64,000 bases of DNA from Mastigias papua (Eukaryota > Cnidaria > Scyphozoa > Rhizostomeae > Mastigiidae), in assembly GCA_964019165.1 (NCBI GenBank), contig OZ025268.1:13164359-13228358 (forward strand), written 5' to 3'. The number at the start of each line of letters is the position of its first letter. Position 1 is the stretch's first letter. The position numbers and the translations under genes were made by a program. The notes under the pieces are model-generated. The model did not search any database. It was given only the letters and a program-made list of their open reading frames with translations, and was not told where the DNA came from. Positions 11,950-24,269 of this stretch are shown one piece after another.

Positions 11950-14296
11950 TGTTTGTGATGGGCCTAAATTACGTATCTGTGCAAGGTCGTACATTACAGC
12001 AATAACGACTGATCTGATGGTCATATGATATTATAAATGCTAGATTCACTGCAGGAATATGCTTAGATTATGTTTTGGAGCTATTACACACGTACTTAAA
12101 GTGATTGTAGGCCTTGCATAGTATTGTCAGTGTTGCGACATGTAAAGCACTGTAAAGCTCTATATTGTGTAAAAACAGAGACTAAGGCTAATTTGAGTAG
12201 GAAACATTGGCTAAACTACTGGCATCGGTGTAACCATAGATGTACAAGATGTTTAGTGTATGAGATTGACGTACTTCCACTCAATTTCAGTCATTCAACA
12301 GTATATACCCATATTGGCATTGCCTGTGATGGGCCTACAATACGTATCTGTGCAAGGTCGTACATTACAGCAATAACGACTGATCTGATGGTCATATGAT
12401 ATTATAAATGCTAGATTCACTGCAGGAATATGCTCAGATTATGTTTTGGAGCTATTACACACGTACTTAAAGTGATTGTAGGCCTTGCATAGTATTGTCA
12501 GTGTTGCGACATGTAAAGCACTGTAAAGCTCTATATTGTGTAAAAACAGAGACTAAGACTAATTTGGGTAGGAAACATTAGCTAAACTACTGGCATTGGT
12601 GTGACCATAGATGTAAAAGACGTTTGGCGGGTGAGATTGAGGCAATTCCACTCATGTTGAATCATACAACAGTATATGCAAATATTGGCATTGCCTGTAA
12701 TGGGCCTAAAATGCGTATGTGTGCAAGGTCCGAGACTACAGCAATGACAACAGATCTGATTGTCATATGATATTATAAATGCTAGATTCACTGTAGGAAT
12801 ATGCTTAGATTATGTTTTGGAGCTATTATACACGTACTTATAGTGATTGTAGGCCTTGCATAGTATTGTCAGTTTTGCGACATGTAACGCACTTTAAAGC
12901 TGTTTATAGTGTTAAACCAGAGACTAAGGCTAATTTGACTATGAAACATTGGCTAAACTACTGGCATCGGTGTAACCATAGATGTAAAAGACGTTTAGCG
13001 GATGAGATTGACGCACTTCCACTAAATTTCAATCATACACCAGTATAAGCACATATTGGCATTGCTTGTGATGGGCCTAACATGCGTATGTGTGCAATGT
13101 TTGACAATACAGCAATGACGACTGATCTGATGGTCATATGATATTATAAATGCTAGATTGCCTGCAGGAATAAGCCTATATTATCTGTTGGAGCTATTAC
13201 ACACGTACTTATAGTGATTGTAGGCCTTGTATAGTATTGTCAGGTTTGCGACATGTAAAGCACGTTAAAGCTGTATATAGTGTAAAAACAGAGACTAAGG
13301 CTAATTTGAGTAGGAAACATTAGCTAAACTACTGGCATCGGTGTTACCATAGATGTAACAGAGGTTTAGCGGATGAGATTGACGCACTTCCACTCAATTT
13401 CACTCATATAACAGTATATGCCAATATTGGCATTGCTTGTGATGGGCCTAAATTACCTATGTGTGCAATCTCTGACAATACAGCAATGACGACTGATCTG
13501 ATGGTCATATGATATTATAAATGCTAGATTCACTGCAGGAACATGCTTAGATTATGTTTTGGAGCTATTACACACGTACTTATAGTGATTGTAGGCCTTG
13601 CATAGTAGTGTCAGTTTTGCGACATGTAAAGCACGTTAAAGCTGTATATAGTGTAAAAACAGAGACTAAGGCTAATTTGAGTAGGAAACATTAGCTAAAC
13701 TACTGGCATCGGTCTAACCATAGATGTAAAAGATGTTTATCGGCTGAGATTGAGGCACTTCCACTCATTTTGAATCATACAACAGTATATGCAAATATTG
13801 GCATTGCCTGTGATGGGCCTAAAATACGTATGTGTGCAAGGTCTGACAATACAGCAATGACGACTGATCTGATGGTCATATGATATTATACATGCTAGAT
13901 TCACTGCAGGAATATGCTTAGATTATGTTCTGGAGCTATTACACACGTACTTATGGTGATTGTAGGTCTTGCATAGTATTGTCAGTTTTGCGACATGTAC
14001 AGCAATGTACAGCTGTATATAGTGTAACACCAGAGACTTAGGCTAATTTGAGTATGAAGCATTTACTAAAACACATACATCGGTGTAACCAGAGATGTAA
14101 AAGACATTTAGCGGATGGGATTGACGCAACTCCACTCCATATCACTCATACAACAGTATATGCACATATTGGCATTGCTTGTGATGGGCCTAAAATACGT
14201 ATGTGTGCAATGTTTGACAATACAGCAATGACGACTGATCTGATTGTCATATGATAGTATAAATGCTAGATTCACTGTAGGAAAATGCTTAGATTA

Positions 14297-14667
14297 TGTT
14301 TTGGAGCTATTTAACACTTACTTATGGTGATTAAAGACCTTGCATAGTATTGTAATTTTTACGATATATAAAGCACTTTAAAGCTGTATGTAGTGTGAAA
14401 ACAGAGACTAAGGCTAATTTGAGTAGGAAACATTACCTAAACTACTGGCATCGGTGTAACCATAGATGTAAAAGACGTTTAGTCTATGAGATTGATGCAC
14501 CTCCACTCAATATCACTCATACAACAGTATATGCAAATATTGGCATTGCCTGTGATGGGCCTAAAATACGTATGTGTGCAAGGTCTGACAATACAGCAAT
14601 GACGACTGATCTGATGGTCATATGATATTCTACATGCTAGATTCACTGCAGGAATATGCTTAGATTA
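14297..14667 (+). repeat. Divergent monomer, GATATATAAAGC subfamily (copy 2)
   Basis: It shares with the monomer at 8728 the linked changes AACACTTACTTATGGTG, GATTAAAGACC and CGATATATAAAGC. It continues to diverge on its own (TGTAATTTTTAC). The 5568-bp separation is fifteen monomers plus 3 bp, so the two are related by copying of a larger block or descend from an old minority type. It is the clearest case of a non-neighbour kinship in the left half. Confidence 0.7.
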
Positions 14668-15136
14668 TGTTTTGGAGCTATAACATACGTACTTATAGTG
14701 ATTGTAGGCCTTGCATATTATTGTCAGTTTTGCGACATGTAAAGCACTCTAAAGCTCTATATTGGATTAAACCAGAGACTTAGGCTAATTTGAGTAGGAA
14801 ACATTACCTAAACTACTGGCATCAGTGCAACCATGGATGTAAAAGACGTTTAGCGGGTGAGATTGTCGCACATCCACTCAATTTCAATCATACACCAGTA
14901 TATGCACATATTGGCATTGCTTTTGATGGGCGTTAAATACGTTTGTGGGCAATGTGTGAAAATACAGAGATGACGACTGATCTGATTGTCGTATGATATT
15001 ATAAATGCTAAATTCACATCAGGAATATGCTTAGATTATGTTTTGGAGCTATTACACACGTACGTAAAGTGATTATAGGCCTTGCATAGTATTGTCAGTT
15101 TTGCGACATGTAAAGCACTTAAAAAGCTATATATTG

Positions 15137-16622
15137 TGTACAAACAGAGACTAAGACTAATTTGAGTAGGAAACATTAGCTACACTACTGGCATCGGGGT
15201 AGCCATGGATGTAAAAGACGTTTAGCGGCTGAGATTGACGCACTTCCACACAATTTCAATCATACAACAGTATATGCACATATTGGCATTGCTTGTGATG
15301 GGCCTAAAATACGTATATGTGTGAAGTGTGAGAATATGACAATGACGACAAATCTGATGGTCATATGATATTATAAATGCTAGATTCACTGCAGGAATAT
15401 GCTTAGATTATGTTTTGGAGCTAATACAAACGTAGTTAAAGTGATTGTAGGCCTTGCATAGTATTGTCAGTTGTCCGACATGTAAAGCACTTTAAAGCTG
15501 TATATAGTGTAAAACCAGAGACTAAGACTAATTTGAGTAGGAAACATTAGCTAAACTACTGGCATCGGTGTAACCATAGATGTAAAAGATGTTTAGCGTG
15601 TGAGATTGAGGCACTTCCACTCATGTTGAATCATACAACAGTATATGCAAATATTGGCATTGCCTGTGATGGGCATTACATACGTATGTGTGCAAGGTCT
15701 GACAATACAGCAATGACGACTGATCTGATGGTCATATGATATTATAAATGCTAGATTCACTGCAGGAATATGCTTAGATTATGTTTTGGAGCTATTACAC
15801 ACGTACTTATAGTGATTGTAGGCCTTGCATATTATTGTCAGTTTTGCGACACGTAAAGCACTGTAAAGCTCTATATTGTGTAAAAACAGAGACTAAGGCT
15901 AATTTGAGTAGGAAACATTAGCTAAACTACTGGCATCGGTGTAATCATGGATACAAAAAAGAACGTTTAGTGTATGAGATTGGCGCACTTCCACTCAATT
16001 TCACTCATATAACAGTATATGCCAATAGTGGCATTGCCTGTGATGGGCTTTAACCACGTATGTGTGCAAGGTCTGACAATACAGCAATGACGACTGATCT
16101 GATGGTCATATGATATTATAAATGCTAGATTCTTTGCAGGAATATGCATAGATTATGATTTGGAGCTATTACACACGTACTTATAATGATTGTAGCCCTT
16201 GCATAGTATTTAATGTTTGCGACATGTAAAGCACTTTAAAGCTCTATATTGTGTAAAAACAGAGACTAAGGCTAATTTGAGTAGGAAACATTAGCTAAAC
16301 TACTGGCATCGGTGTAGCCATGGATGTAAAAGACGTTTAGCGGGTGAGATTGACGCACTTCCAGTCAATTTCAATCACACAACAGTATATACACATATTA
16401 GCATTGCCTGTGATGGGCCTAAAATACGTATGTGTGCAAGGTGTGACAATACAGCAATGACGACTGATCTGATGGTCATATGATATTATAAATGCTAGAT
16501 TCACTGCAGGAATATGCTTAGATTATGTTTTGGAGCTATTAAACATTTACTTTTGGTGATAATAGATCTTGCATAGTATTGTCAGTTATGCGACATGTAA
16601 AGCACTTTAAAGCTGTATATAG
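15137..16622 (+). repeat. Four-monomer HOR, unit 1 (1486 bp)
   Basis: Unit 1 of a tandem pair with a 1486-bp offset (for example GGCATCGGGG at 15190 and 16676). The four monomers can be told apart. The first has TACACTACTGG, CATCGGGGTAG and GTGTGAAGTGTGAGAATATG. The second has CTAATACAAACGTAG, TTGTCCGACATG and TGGGCATTACATACG. The third has the +3-bp form CATGGATACAAAAAAGAACG and GATGGGCTTTAACC. The fourth has the -1-bp form TAGTATTTAATGTTTGCG. 4 x 371 + 3 - 1 = 1486, which agrees exactly with the measured offset. Confidence 0.9.
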
Positions 16623-18108
16623 TGTACAAACAGAGACTAAGGCTAATTTGAGTAGGAAACATTAGCTACACTACTGGCATCGGGGTAGCAATGGATGTAA
16701 AAGACGTTTAGCGGCTGAGATTGACGCACTTCCACACAATTTCAATCATACAACAGTATATGCACATATTGGCATTGCTTGTGATGGGCCTAAAATACGT
16801 ATATGTGTGAAGTGTGAGAATATGACAATGACGACAAATCTGATGGTCATATGATATTATAAATGCTAGATTCACTGCAGGAATATGCTTAGATTATGTT
16901 TTGGAGCTAATACAAACGTAGTTAAAGTGATTGTAGGCCTTGCATAGTATTGTCAGTTGTCCGACATGTAAAGCACTTTAAAGCTGTATATAGTGTAAAA
17001 CCAGAGACTAAGACTAATTTGAGTAGGAAACATTAGCTAAACTACTGGCATCGGTGTAACCATAGATGTAAAAGATGTTTAGCGTGTGAGATTGAGGCAC
17101 TTCCACTCATGTTGAATCATACAACAGTATATGCAAATATTGGCATTGCCTGTGATGGGCATTACATACGTATGTGTGCAAGGTCTGACAATACAGCAAT
17201 GACGACTGATCTGATGGTCATATGATATTATAAATGCTAGATTCACTGCAGGAATATGCTTAGATTATGTTTTGGAGCTATTACACACGTACTTATAGTG
17301 ATTGTAGGCCTTGCATATTATTGTCAGTTTTGCGACACGTAAAGCACTGTAAAGCTCTATATTGTGTAAAAACAGAGACTAAGGCTAATTTGAGTAGGAA
17401 ACATTAGCTAAACTACTGGCATCGGTGTAATCATGGATACAAAAAAGAACGTTTAGTGTATGAGATTGGCGCACTTCCACTCAATTTCACTCATATAACA
17501 GTATATGCCAATAGTGGCATTGCCTGTGATGGGCTTTAACCACGTATGTGTGCAAGGTCTGACAATACAGCAATGACGACTGATCTGATGGTCATATGAT
17601 ATTATAAATGCTAGATTCTTTGCAGGAATATGCATAGATTATGATTTGGAGCTATTACACACGTACTTATAATGATTGTAGCCCTTGCATAGTATTTAAT
17701 GTTTGCGACATGTAAAGCACTTTAAAGCTCTATATTGTGTAAAAACAGAGACTAAGGCTAATTTGAGTAGGAAACATTAGCTAAACTACTGGCATCGGTG
17801 TAGCCATGGATGTAAAAGACGTTTAGCGGGTGAGATTGACGCACTTCCAGTCAATTTCAATCACACAACAGTATATACACATATTAGCATTGCCTGTGAT
17901 GGGCCTAAAATACGTATGTGTGCAAGGTGTGACAATACAGCAATGACGACTGATCTGATGGTCATATGATATTATAAATGCTAGATTCACTGCAGGAATA
18001 TGCTTAGATTATGTTTTGGAGCTATTAAACATTTACTTTTGGTGATAATAGATCTTGCATAGTATTGTCAGTTATGCGACATGTAAAGCACTTTAAAGCT
18101 GTATATAG
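16623..18108 (+). repeat. Four-monomer HOR, unit 2 (1486 bp)
   Basis: It is nearly identical to the preceding unit and carries the same four monomer types and length markers in the same order. A visible difference is CGGGGTAGCAATGG here versus CGGGGTAGCCATGG in unit 1. At about 18108 the match ends and a new type with GTAGGAGCCATTAGC begins, so no third tandem unit follows. A partial third copy lies far away at 28.56 to 29.67 kb. Confidence 0.9.
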
Positions 18109-18484
18109 TGTACAAACAGAGACTAAGGCTAATTTGAGTAGGAGCCATTAGCTAAACTACTGGCATCGGTGTATCCGTAGATGCAAAAGACGTTTAGTGT
18201 ATGAGATTGAGGCCCTTCCACTCTATTTCAATAATACAACAATATATGCACATACTGGCATTGCTTGTGATAGGCCTAAAATACGTATGTGTGCAAGGTC
18301 TGACAATACAGCAATGACGACTGATCTGATGGTCATATGATGTTATAAATGCTGGATTCACTTCAGGAATATGCTTAGATTATGTTGTGGAGCTATTACA
18401 CACGTACTTAAAGTGATTGTAGGCCTTGCATAGTATTGTCAGTTTTGCGACATGTAAAGCACTTTAAAGCTGTATGTAGTGTAA

Positions 18485-19490
18485 AAACAGAGACTAAGGC
18501 TAATTTGCGTAGGAGCCATTAGCTAAACTACTGGCATCGGTGTAACCGTAGATGCAAAGGACGTTTAGTGTATGAGATTGACGCATTTCCACTCAATTTC
18601 AATAATACAACAGTATATGCACATACTGGCATTGCTGGTGATAGGCCTAAAATACGTATGTGTACAAGGTCTGACAATACAGCAATGACGACTGATCTGA
18701 AGGTCATATGATATTATAAATGCTAGATTCACTGCAGGAATATGCTTAGATTATGCTTTGGAGCTATTACACACGTACTTAAAGTGATTGTAGGCCTTGC
18801 ATAGTATTGTCAGTTATGCGACATGTAAAGCACTTTAAAGCTGTATATAGTGTAAAAACAGAGACTAAGGCTTATTTGAGTATGAAACATTGGCTAAACT
18901 ACTGGCATCGGTGTAACCTTAAATGTAAAAGACCTTTACCGGGTGAGATTGACTCACTTCCACTCAATTTCAATCACACAACAGTATATGCACATATTAG
19001 CATTGCCTGTGATGGGCCTAAAATACGTTTCTGGCAATGTGTGAAAATACAGAGATGACGACAAATCTGATGGTAATATGATATTATAAATGCTAGATTC
19101 ACTGCAGGAATATGCTTAGATTATGCTTTGGAGCTATTACACACGTACTTAAAGTGATTGTAGGCCTTGCATAGTATTGTCAGTTGTCCGACATGTAAAG
19201 TACTTTAAAGCTGTATATAGTGTAAAAACAGAGACTAAGGCTTATTTGAGTATGAAACATTGGCTAAACTACTGGCATCGGTGTAACCTTAAATGTAAAA
19301 GACGTTTACCGGGTGAGATTGACGCACTTCCACTCAATTTCAATCACACAACAGTATATGCACATATTAGCATTGCCTGTGATGGGCCTAAAATACGTTT
19401 CTGGCAATGTGTGAAAATACAGAGATGACGACAAATCTGATGGTAATATGATATTATAAATGCTAGATTCACTGCAGGAATATGCTTAGA
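18485..19490 (+). repeat. Block with ATGCTTTGGAGC monomers, including an adjacent near-identical pair
   Basis: Starts with a monomer marked GGAGCCATTAGC, GTAGATGCAAAGGACG and GCTGGTGATAGGCC, followed by two adjacent monomers beginning ATGCTTTGGAGC at 18753 and 19123 (370 bp apart). The pair share GGCTTATTTGAGTATG, AACCTTAAATGTAAAAGACC/G and ACGTTTCTGGCAATGTG, and differ at CAGTTATGCGAC versus CAGTTGTCCGAC and at a few other sites. The block is copied near 29.7 kb, but with only one member of the pair left. Confidence 0.85.
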
Positions 19491-19575
19491 TTATGTTTTG
19501 GAGCTATTACACACGTACTTAAAGTGATTGTAGGCCTTGCATAGTATTGTCAGTTTTGCGACATGTAAAGCACTT

Positions 19576-21432
19576 AAAAGCTCTATATTGTGTAAAAACA
19601 AAGACTAAGACTAATTTGAGTAGGAAACATTAGCTAAAATACCGGCATCGGTGTAACCATAGATGTGAAAGACGTTTAGCGGGTGAGATTGACGCACTTC
19701 CACTCAATTTCAATCACACAACAGTATATGCATATATTAGCATTGACTGTAATGGGCCTAAAATACGTTTCTAGGCAATGTGTGAAAATACAGAGATGAC
19801 GACTGATCTGATTGTCGTATGATATTATAAATGCTAAATTCACTGCAGGAATATGCTTAGATTATGTTTTGGAGCTATTACACACGTACTTAAAGAGATT
19901 GTAGGCCTTTCATAGTATTGTCAGTTTTGCGATATGTAAAGCACTGTAAAGCTCTATATTGTGTAAAAACAGAGACTAAGACCAATTTGGGTAGGAAACA
20001 TTAGCTAAACTACTGGCATTGGTGTGACCATAGATGTAAAAGACGTTTGGCGGGTGAGATTGAGGCAATTCCACTCATGTTGAATCATACAACAGTATAT
20101 GCAAATATTGGCATTGCCTGTAATGAGCCTAAAGTACGTATGTGTCCAAGGTCTGACAATACAGCAATGACGACTGATCTGATGGTTATATGATATTATA
20201 AATGCTAGATTCACTGCAGGAATATGCTTAGATTATGTTTTGGAGCTATTACATACGTACTTAAAGTGATTGTAGGCCTTGCATAGTATTGTCAGTTTTG
20301 CGACATGTAAAGCACTTTAAAACTCTATATTGGTTTAAAACAGAGACTAAGACTAATTTGAGTAGGACACATTACCTAAACTACTGGCATCTGTGTAACC
20401 ATAGATGTAAAAGACGTTTAGCGGTTGAGATTGACGCACTTCCACTCAATTTCAATCACACAACAGTATGTGCATATATTAGCATTGACTGTAATGGGCC
20501 TAAAATACGTATGTGTGGAATGTCTGACAATACAGCAATGACGACAAATCTCATGGTCATATGATATTATAAATGCTAAATTCACTGCAGGAATATGCTC
20601 AGATTATGTTTTGGAGCTATTACACACGTACTTATAATGATTGTAGGCCTTGCATAGTATTGTCAGTTGTGCGACATGTAAAGCACTTTAAAGCTCTTTA
20701 TATTGTGTAAAAACAGAGACTAAGGCTAATTTGAGTAGGAAACATTAGCTAAACTACTGGCATCGGTGTAGCCATGGATGTAAAAGACGTTTAGCGGGTG
20801 AGATTGACGCACTTCCACTCAATTTCAATCACACAACAATATATACACATATTAGCATTGCATGTGATGGGCCTAAAATACGTATGTGTGCAAGGTCTCA
20901 CAATACAGCAATGACGACTGATCTGATGGTCATATGATATTATAAATGCTAGATTCACTGCAGAAATATGCTTAGATTATGTCGTGGAGCTGTTGCAAAC
21001 GTACTTATAATGATTGTAGCCCTTGCATAGTATTGTCAGTTTTGCGACATGTAAAGCACTTAAAAGCTCTATATTGTGTAAAAACAGAGACTAAGGCTAA
21101 TTTGAGTAGGAAACATTAGCTAAACTACTGGCATCGGTGTAACCATAGATGTAAAAGACGTTTAGCGGGTGAGATTGAGGCACTTCCACTCATGTTGAAT
21201 CATACAACAGTATATGCCAATATTGGCATTGTTTGTGATAGGCCTAAAATACGTATGTGTGCAAGGTCTGACAATACAGCAATGACGACAGATCTGATGG
21301 TCATATGATATTATAAATGCTAGATTCACTGCAGGAATATGCTTAGATTATGTCGTGGATCTGTTACACACGTACTTAAAGTGATTGTAGGCCTTGCATA
21401 GTATTGTCAGTTTTGCGACATGTAAAGCACTT
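19576..21432 (+). repeat. Five-monomer HOR, unit 1 (1857 bp)
   Basis: Matches the next unit at an offset of 1857 bp (AAATACCGGCATCGG near 19638 and 21495; GGCATTGGTGTGACC near 20015 and 21872). The monomers are distinguishable: AAATACCGGC; the GGCATTGGTGTGACC type with GGCAATTCCAC; TTGGTTTAAAACAG with GACACATTACC; a +2-bp form GCTCTTTATATTGTG near 20693; and GTCGTGGAGCTGTTGC. 5 x 371 + 2 = 1857, consistent with the single +2 variant. Confidence 0.9.
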
Positions 21433-23205
21433 TAAAGCTCTATATTGTGTAAAAACAAAGACTAAGACTAATTTGAGTAGGAAACATTAGCTAAAATACC
21501 GGCATCGGTGTAACCATAGATGTGAAAGACGTTTAGCGGGTGAGATTGACGCACTTCCACTCAATTTCAATCACACAACAGTATATGCATATATTAGCAT
21601 TGACTGTAATGGGCCTAAAATACGTTTCTAGGCAATGTGTGAGAATACAGAGATGACGACTGATCTGATTGTCGTATGATATTATAAATGCTAAATTCAC
21701 TGCAGGAATATGCTTAGATTATGTTTTGGAGCTATTACACACGTACTTAAAGAGATTGTAGGCCTTTCATAGTATTGTCAGTTTTGCGATATGTAAAGCA
21801 CTGTAAAGCTCTATATTGTGTAAAAACAGAGACTAAGACTAATTTGGGTAGGAAACATTAGCTAAACTACTGGCATTGGTGTGACCATAGATGTAAAAGA
21901 CGTTTGGCGGGTGAGATTGAGGCAATTCCACTCATGTTGAATCATACAACAGTATATGCAAATATTGGCATTGCCTGTAATGAGCCTAAAGTACGTATGT
22001 GTCCAAGGTCTGACAATACAGCAATGACGACTGATCTGATGGTTATATGATATTATAAATGCTAGATTCACTGCAGGAATATGCTTAGATTATGTTTTGG
22101 AGCTATTACACACGTACTTAAAGTGATTGTAGGCCTTGCATAGTATTGTCAGTTTTGCGACATGTAAAGCACTTTAAAGCTCTATATTGGTTTAAAACAG
22201 AGACTAAGACTAATTTGAGTAGGACACATTACCTAAACTACTGGCATCTGTGTAACCATAGATGTAAAAGACGTTTAGCGGTTGAGATTGACGCACTTCC
22301 ACTCAATTTCAATCACACAACAGTATGTGCATATATTAGCATTGACTGTAATGGGCCTAAAATACGTATGTGTGGAATGTCTGACAATACAGCAATGACG
22401 ACAAATCTCATGGTCATATGATATTATAAATGCTAAATTCACTGCAGGAATATGCTTAGATTATGTTTTGGAGCTATTACACACGTACTTAAAGTGATTG
22501 TAGGCCTTGCATAGTATTGTCAGTTGTGCGACATGTAAAGCACTTTAAAGCTCTTTATATTGTGTAAAAACAGAGACTAAGGCTAATTTGAGTAGGAAAC
22601 ATTAGCTAAACTACTGGCATCGGTGTAGCCATGGATGTAAAAGACGTTTAGCGGGTGAGATTGACGCACTTCCACTCAATTTCAATCACACAACAATATA
22701 TACACATATTAGCATTGCATGTGATGGGCCTAAAATACGTATGTGTGCAAGGTCTCACAATACAGCAATGACGACTGATCTGATGGTCATATGATATTAT
22801 AAATGCTAGATTCACTGCAGGAATATGCTTAGATTATGTCGTGGAGCTGTTGCAAACGTACTTATAATGATTGTAGCCCTTGCATAGTATTGTCAGTTTT
22901 GCGACATGTAAAGCACTTAAAAGCTCTATATTGTGTAAAAACAGAGACTAAGGCTAATTTGAGTAGGAAACATTAGCTAAACTACTGGCATCGGTGTAAC
23001 CATAGATGTAAAAGACGTTTAGCGGGTGAGATTGAGGCACTTCCACTCATGTTGAATCATACAACAGTATATGCCAATATTGGCATTGTTTGTGATAGGC
23101 CTAAAATACGTATGTGTGCAAGGTCTGACAATACAGCAATGACGACAGATCTGATGGTCATATGATATTATAAATGCTAGATTCACTGCAGGAATATGCT
23201 TAGAT
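21433..23205 (+). repeat. Five-monomer HOR, unit 2 (match ends near 23205)
   Basis: The same five monomer types in the same order as the preceding unit, including the +2-bp GCTCTTTATATTGTG marker near 22551. Small differences exist, such as CAATGTGTGAGAATACAG versus ...GAAAATACAG, and GACTAAGACTAATTTGGG versus GACTAAGACCAATTTGGG. The match is lost at about 23205, where unit 1 continued with GTCGTGGATCTG and unit 2 continues with ATCATGTTTTGGAGC. The first part of the unit is found again at about 30.4 to 31.3 kb. Confidence 0.88.
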
Positions 23206-23577
23206 CATGTTTTGGAGCTATTACACACGTACTTAAAGTGATTGTAGGCCTTTCATAGTATTGTCAGTTTTGCGACATGTAAAGCACTCTAAAGCTCTAT
23301 ATTGGTGTAAAACAGAGACTTAGGCTAATTTGAGTAGGACACATTCGCTAAACTACTGGCATCGGTGTAACCATAGATGTAAAAGACGTTTCGTGTATGA
23401 GATTGGCGCACTTCCACTCAATATCACTCATATAACAGTATATGCCAATATTGGCATTGCATGTGATGGGCGTTACAAACGTATGTGTGCAAGGTCTGAC
23501 AATACAGCAATGACGACTGATCTGATGGTCATATGATATTATAAATGCTAGATTCACTGCAGGAATATGCTTAGATT

Positions 23578-23908
23578 ATGTTTTGGAGCTATTGTCAGTT
23601 TTGCGACATGTAAAGCACTCTAAAGCTCTATATTGGTGTAAAACAGAGACTTAGGCTAATATCAGTAGGAAACATTAGCTAAACTACTGGCATCGGTGTA
23701 ACCATTGATGTAAAAGACGTTTAGCGGGTGAGATTGACGCACTTCCACTCAATTTCAATCACACACCAGTATATGCACATATTAGCATTGACTGTAATGG
23801 GCCTAAAATACGTTTCTAGGCAATGTGTGAAAATACAGAGATGACGACTGATCTGATTGTCATATGATATTATAAATGCTAGATTCACTGCAGGAATATG
23901 CTTAGATT
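23578..23908 (+). repeat. Truncated monomer with a 40-bp deletion
   Basis: This monomer is 331 bp long. After GGAGCTATT it continues directly with GTCAGTTTTGCG, missing the 40 bp that normally carry CACACGTACTT and GTAGGCCTTGCATAG. The two ends of the missing segment share TATT, so a microhomology-mediated or slippage deletion is likely. I saw this deletion only once in the window, which makes it a private event not spread by later copying. Confidence 0.9.
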
Positions 23909-24269
23909 ATGTTTTGGAGCTATTGCACACGTACTTAAAGTGATTGTAGGCCTTGCATAGTATTGTCAGTTTTGCGACATGTAAAGCACTTTAAAGCTCT
24001 ATATTGGTTTAAAACAGAGACTAAGACTAATTTGAGTAGGACACATTACCTAAACTACTGGCATCTGTGTAACCATAGATGTAAAAGACGTTTAGCGGGT
24101 GAGATTGACGCACTTCCACTCAATTTCAATCACACAACCGTATGTGCATATATTAGCATTGACTGTAATGGGCCTAAATACGTTTGTGGGCAATGTGTGA
24201 AAATACAGAGATGACGGCTGATCTGATGGTCATATGATATTAAAAATGCTAGATTAACTGCAGGAATAT

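Larger units (their letters stand above)
9830..15130 (+). repeat. Transitional domain of diverged single monomers
   Basis: Monomers here are mixtures of the left ORF type and the right TAG type and mostly lack close neighbours, so no clean short-period HOR is visible. Two features recur at long spacing. The ACACCAGAGACTTAGG type with CATCGGTGTAACCAGAG appears at about 10.23 to 10.55 kb and again at 13.94 to 14.26 kb (offset 3710, ten monomers). The GATATATAAAGC type at 8795 recurs at 14363 (offset 5568, fifteen monomers). These look like remnants of an older, decayed higher-order structure. Confidence 0.65.

Noticed and set aside
15170..15210. tRNA-like or RNA polymerase III promoter (TAGCTAAACTACTGG resembling an A box)
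   Set aside because: The A-box match is poor, there is no acceptable B box (GGTTCGANNCC) downstream, and no cloverleaf can be drawn.
16321..16360. CENP-B-box-like motif in GACGTTTAGCGGGTGAG
   Set aside because: Only the CGGG end agrees with the mammalian consensus NTTCGNNNNANNCGGGN; the TTCG half and the central A are absent at the required spacing.
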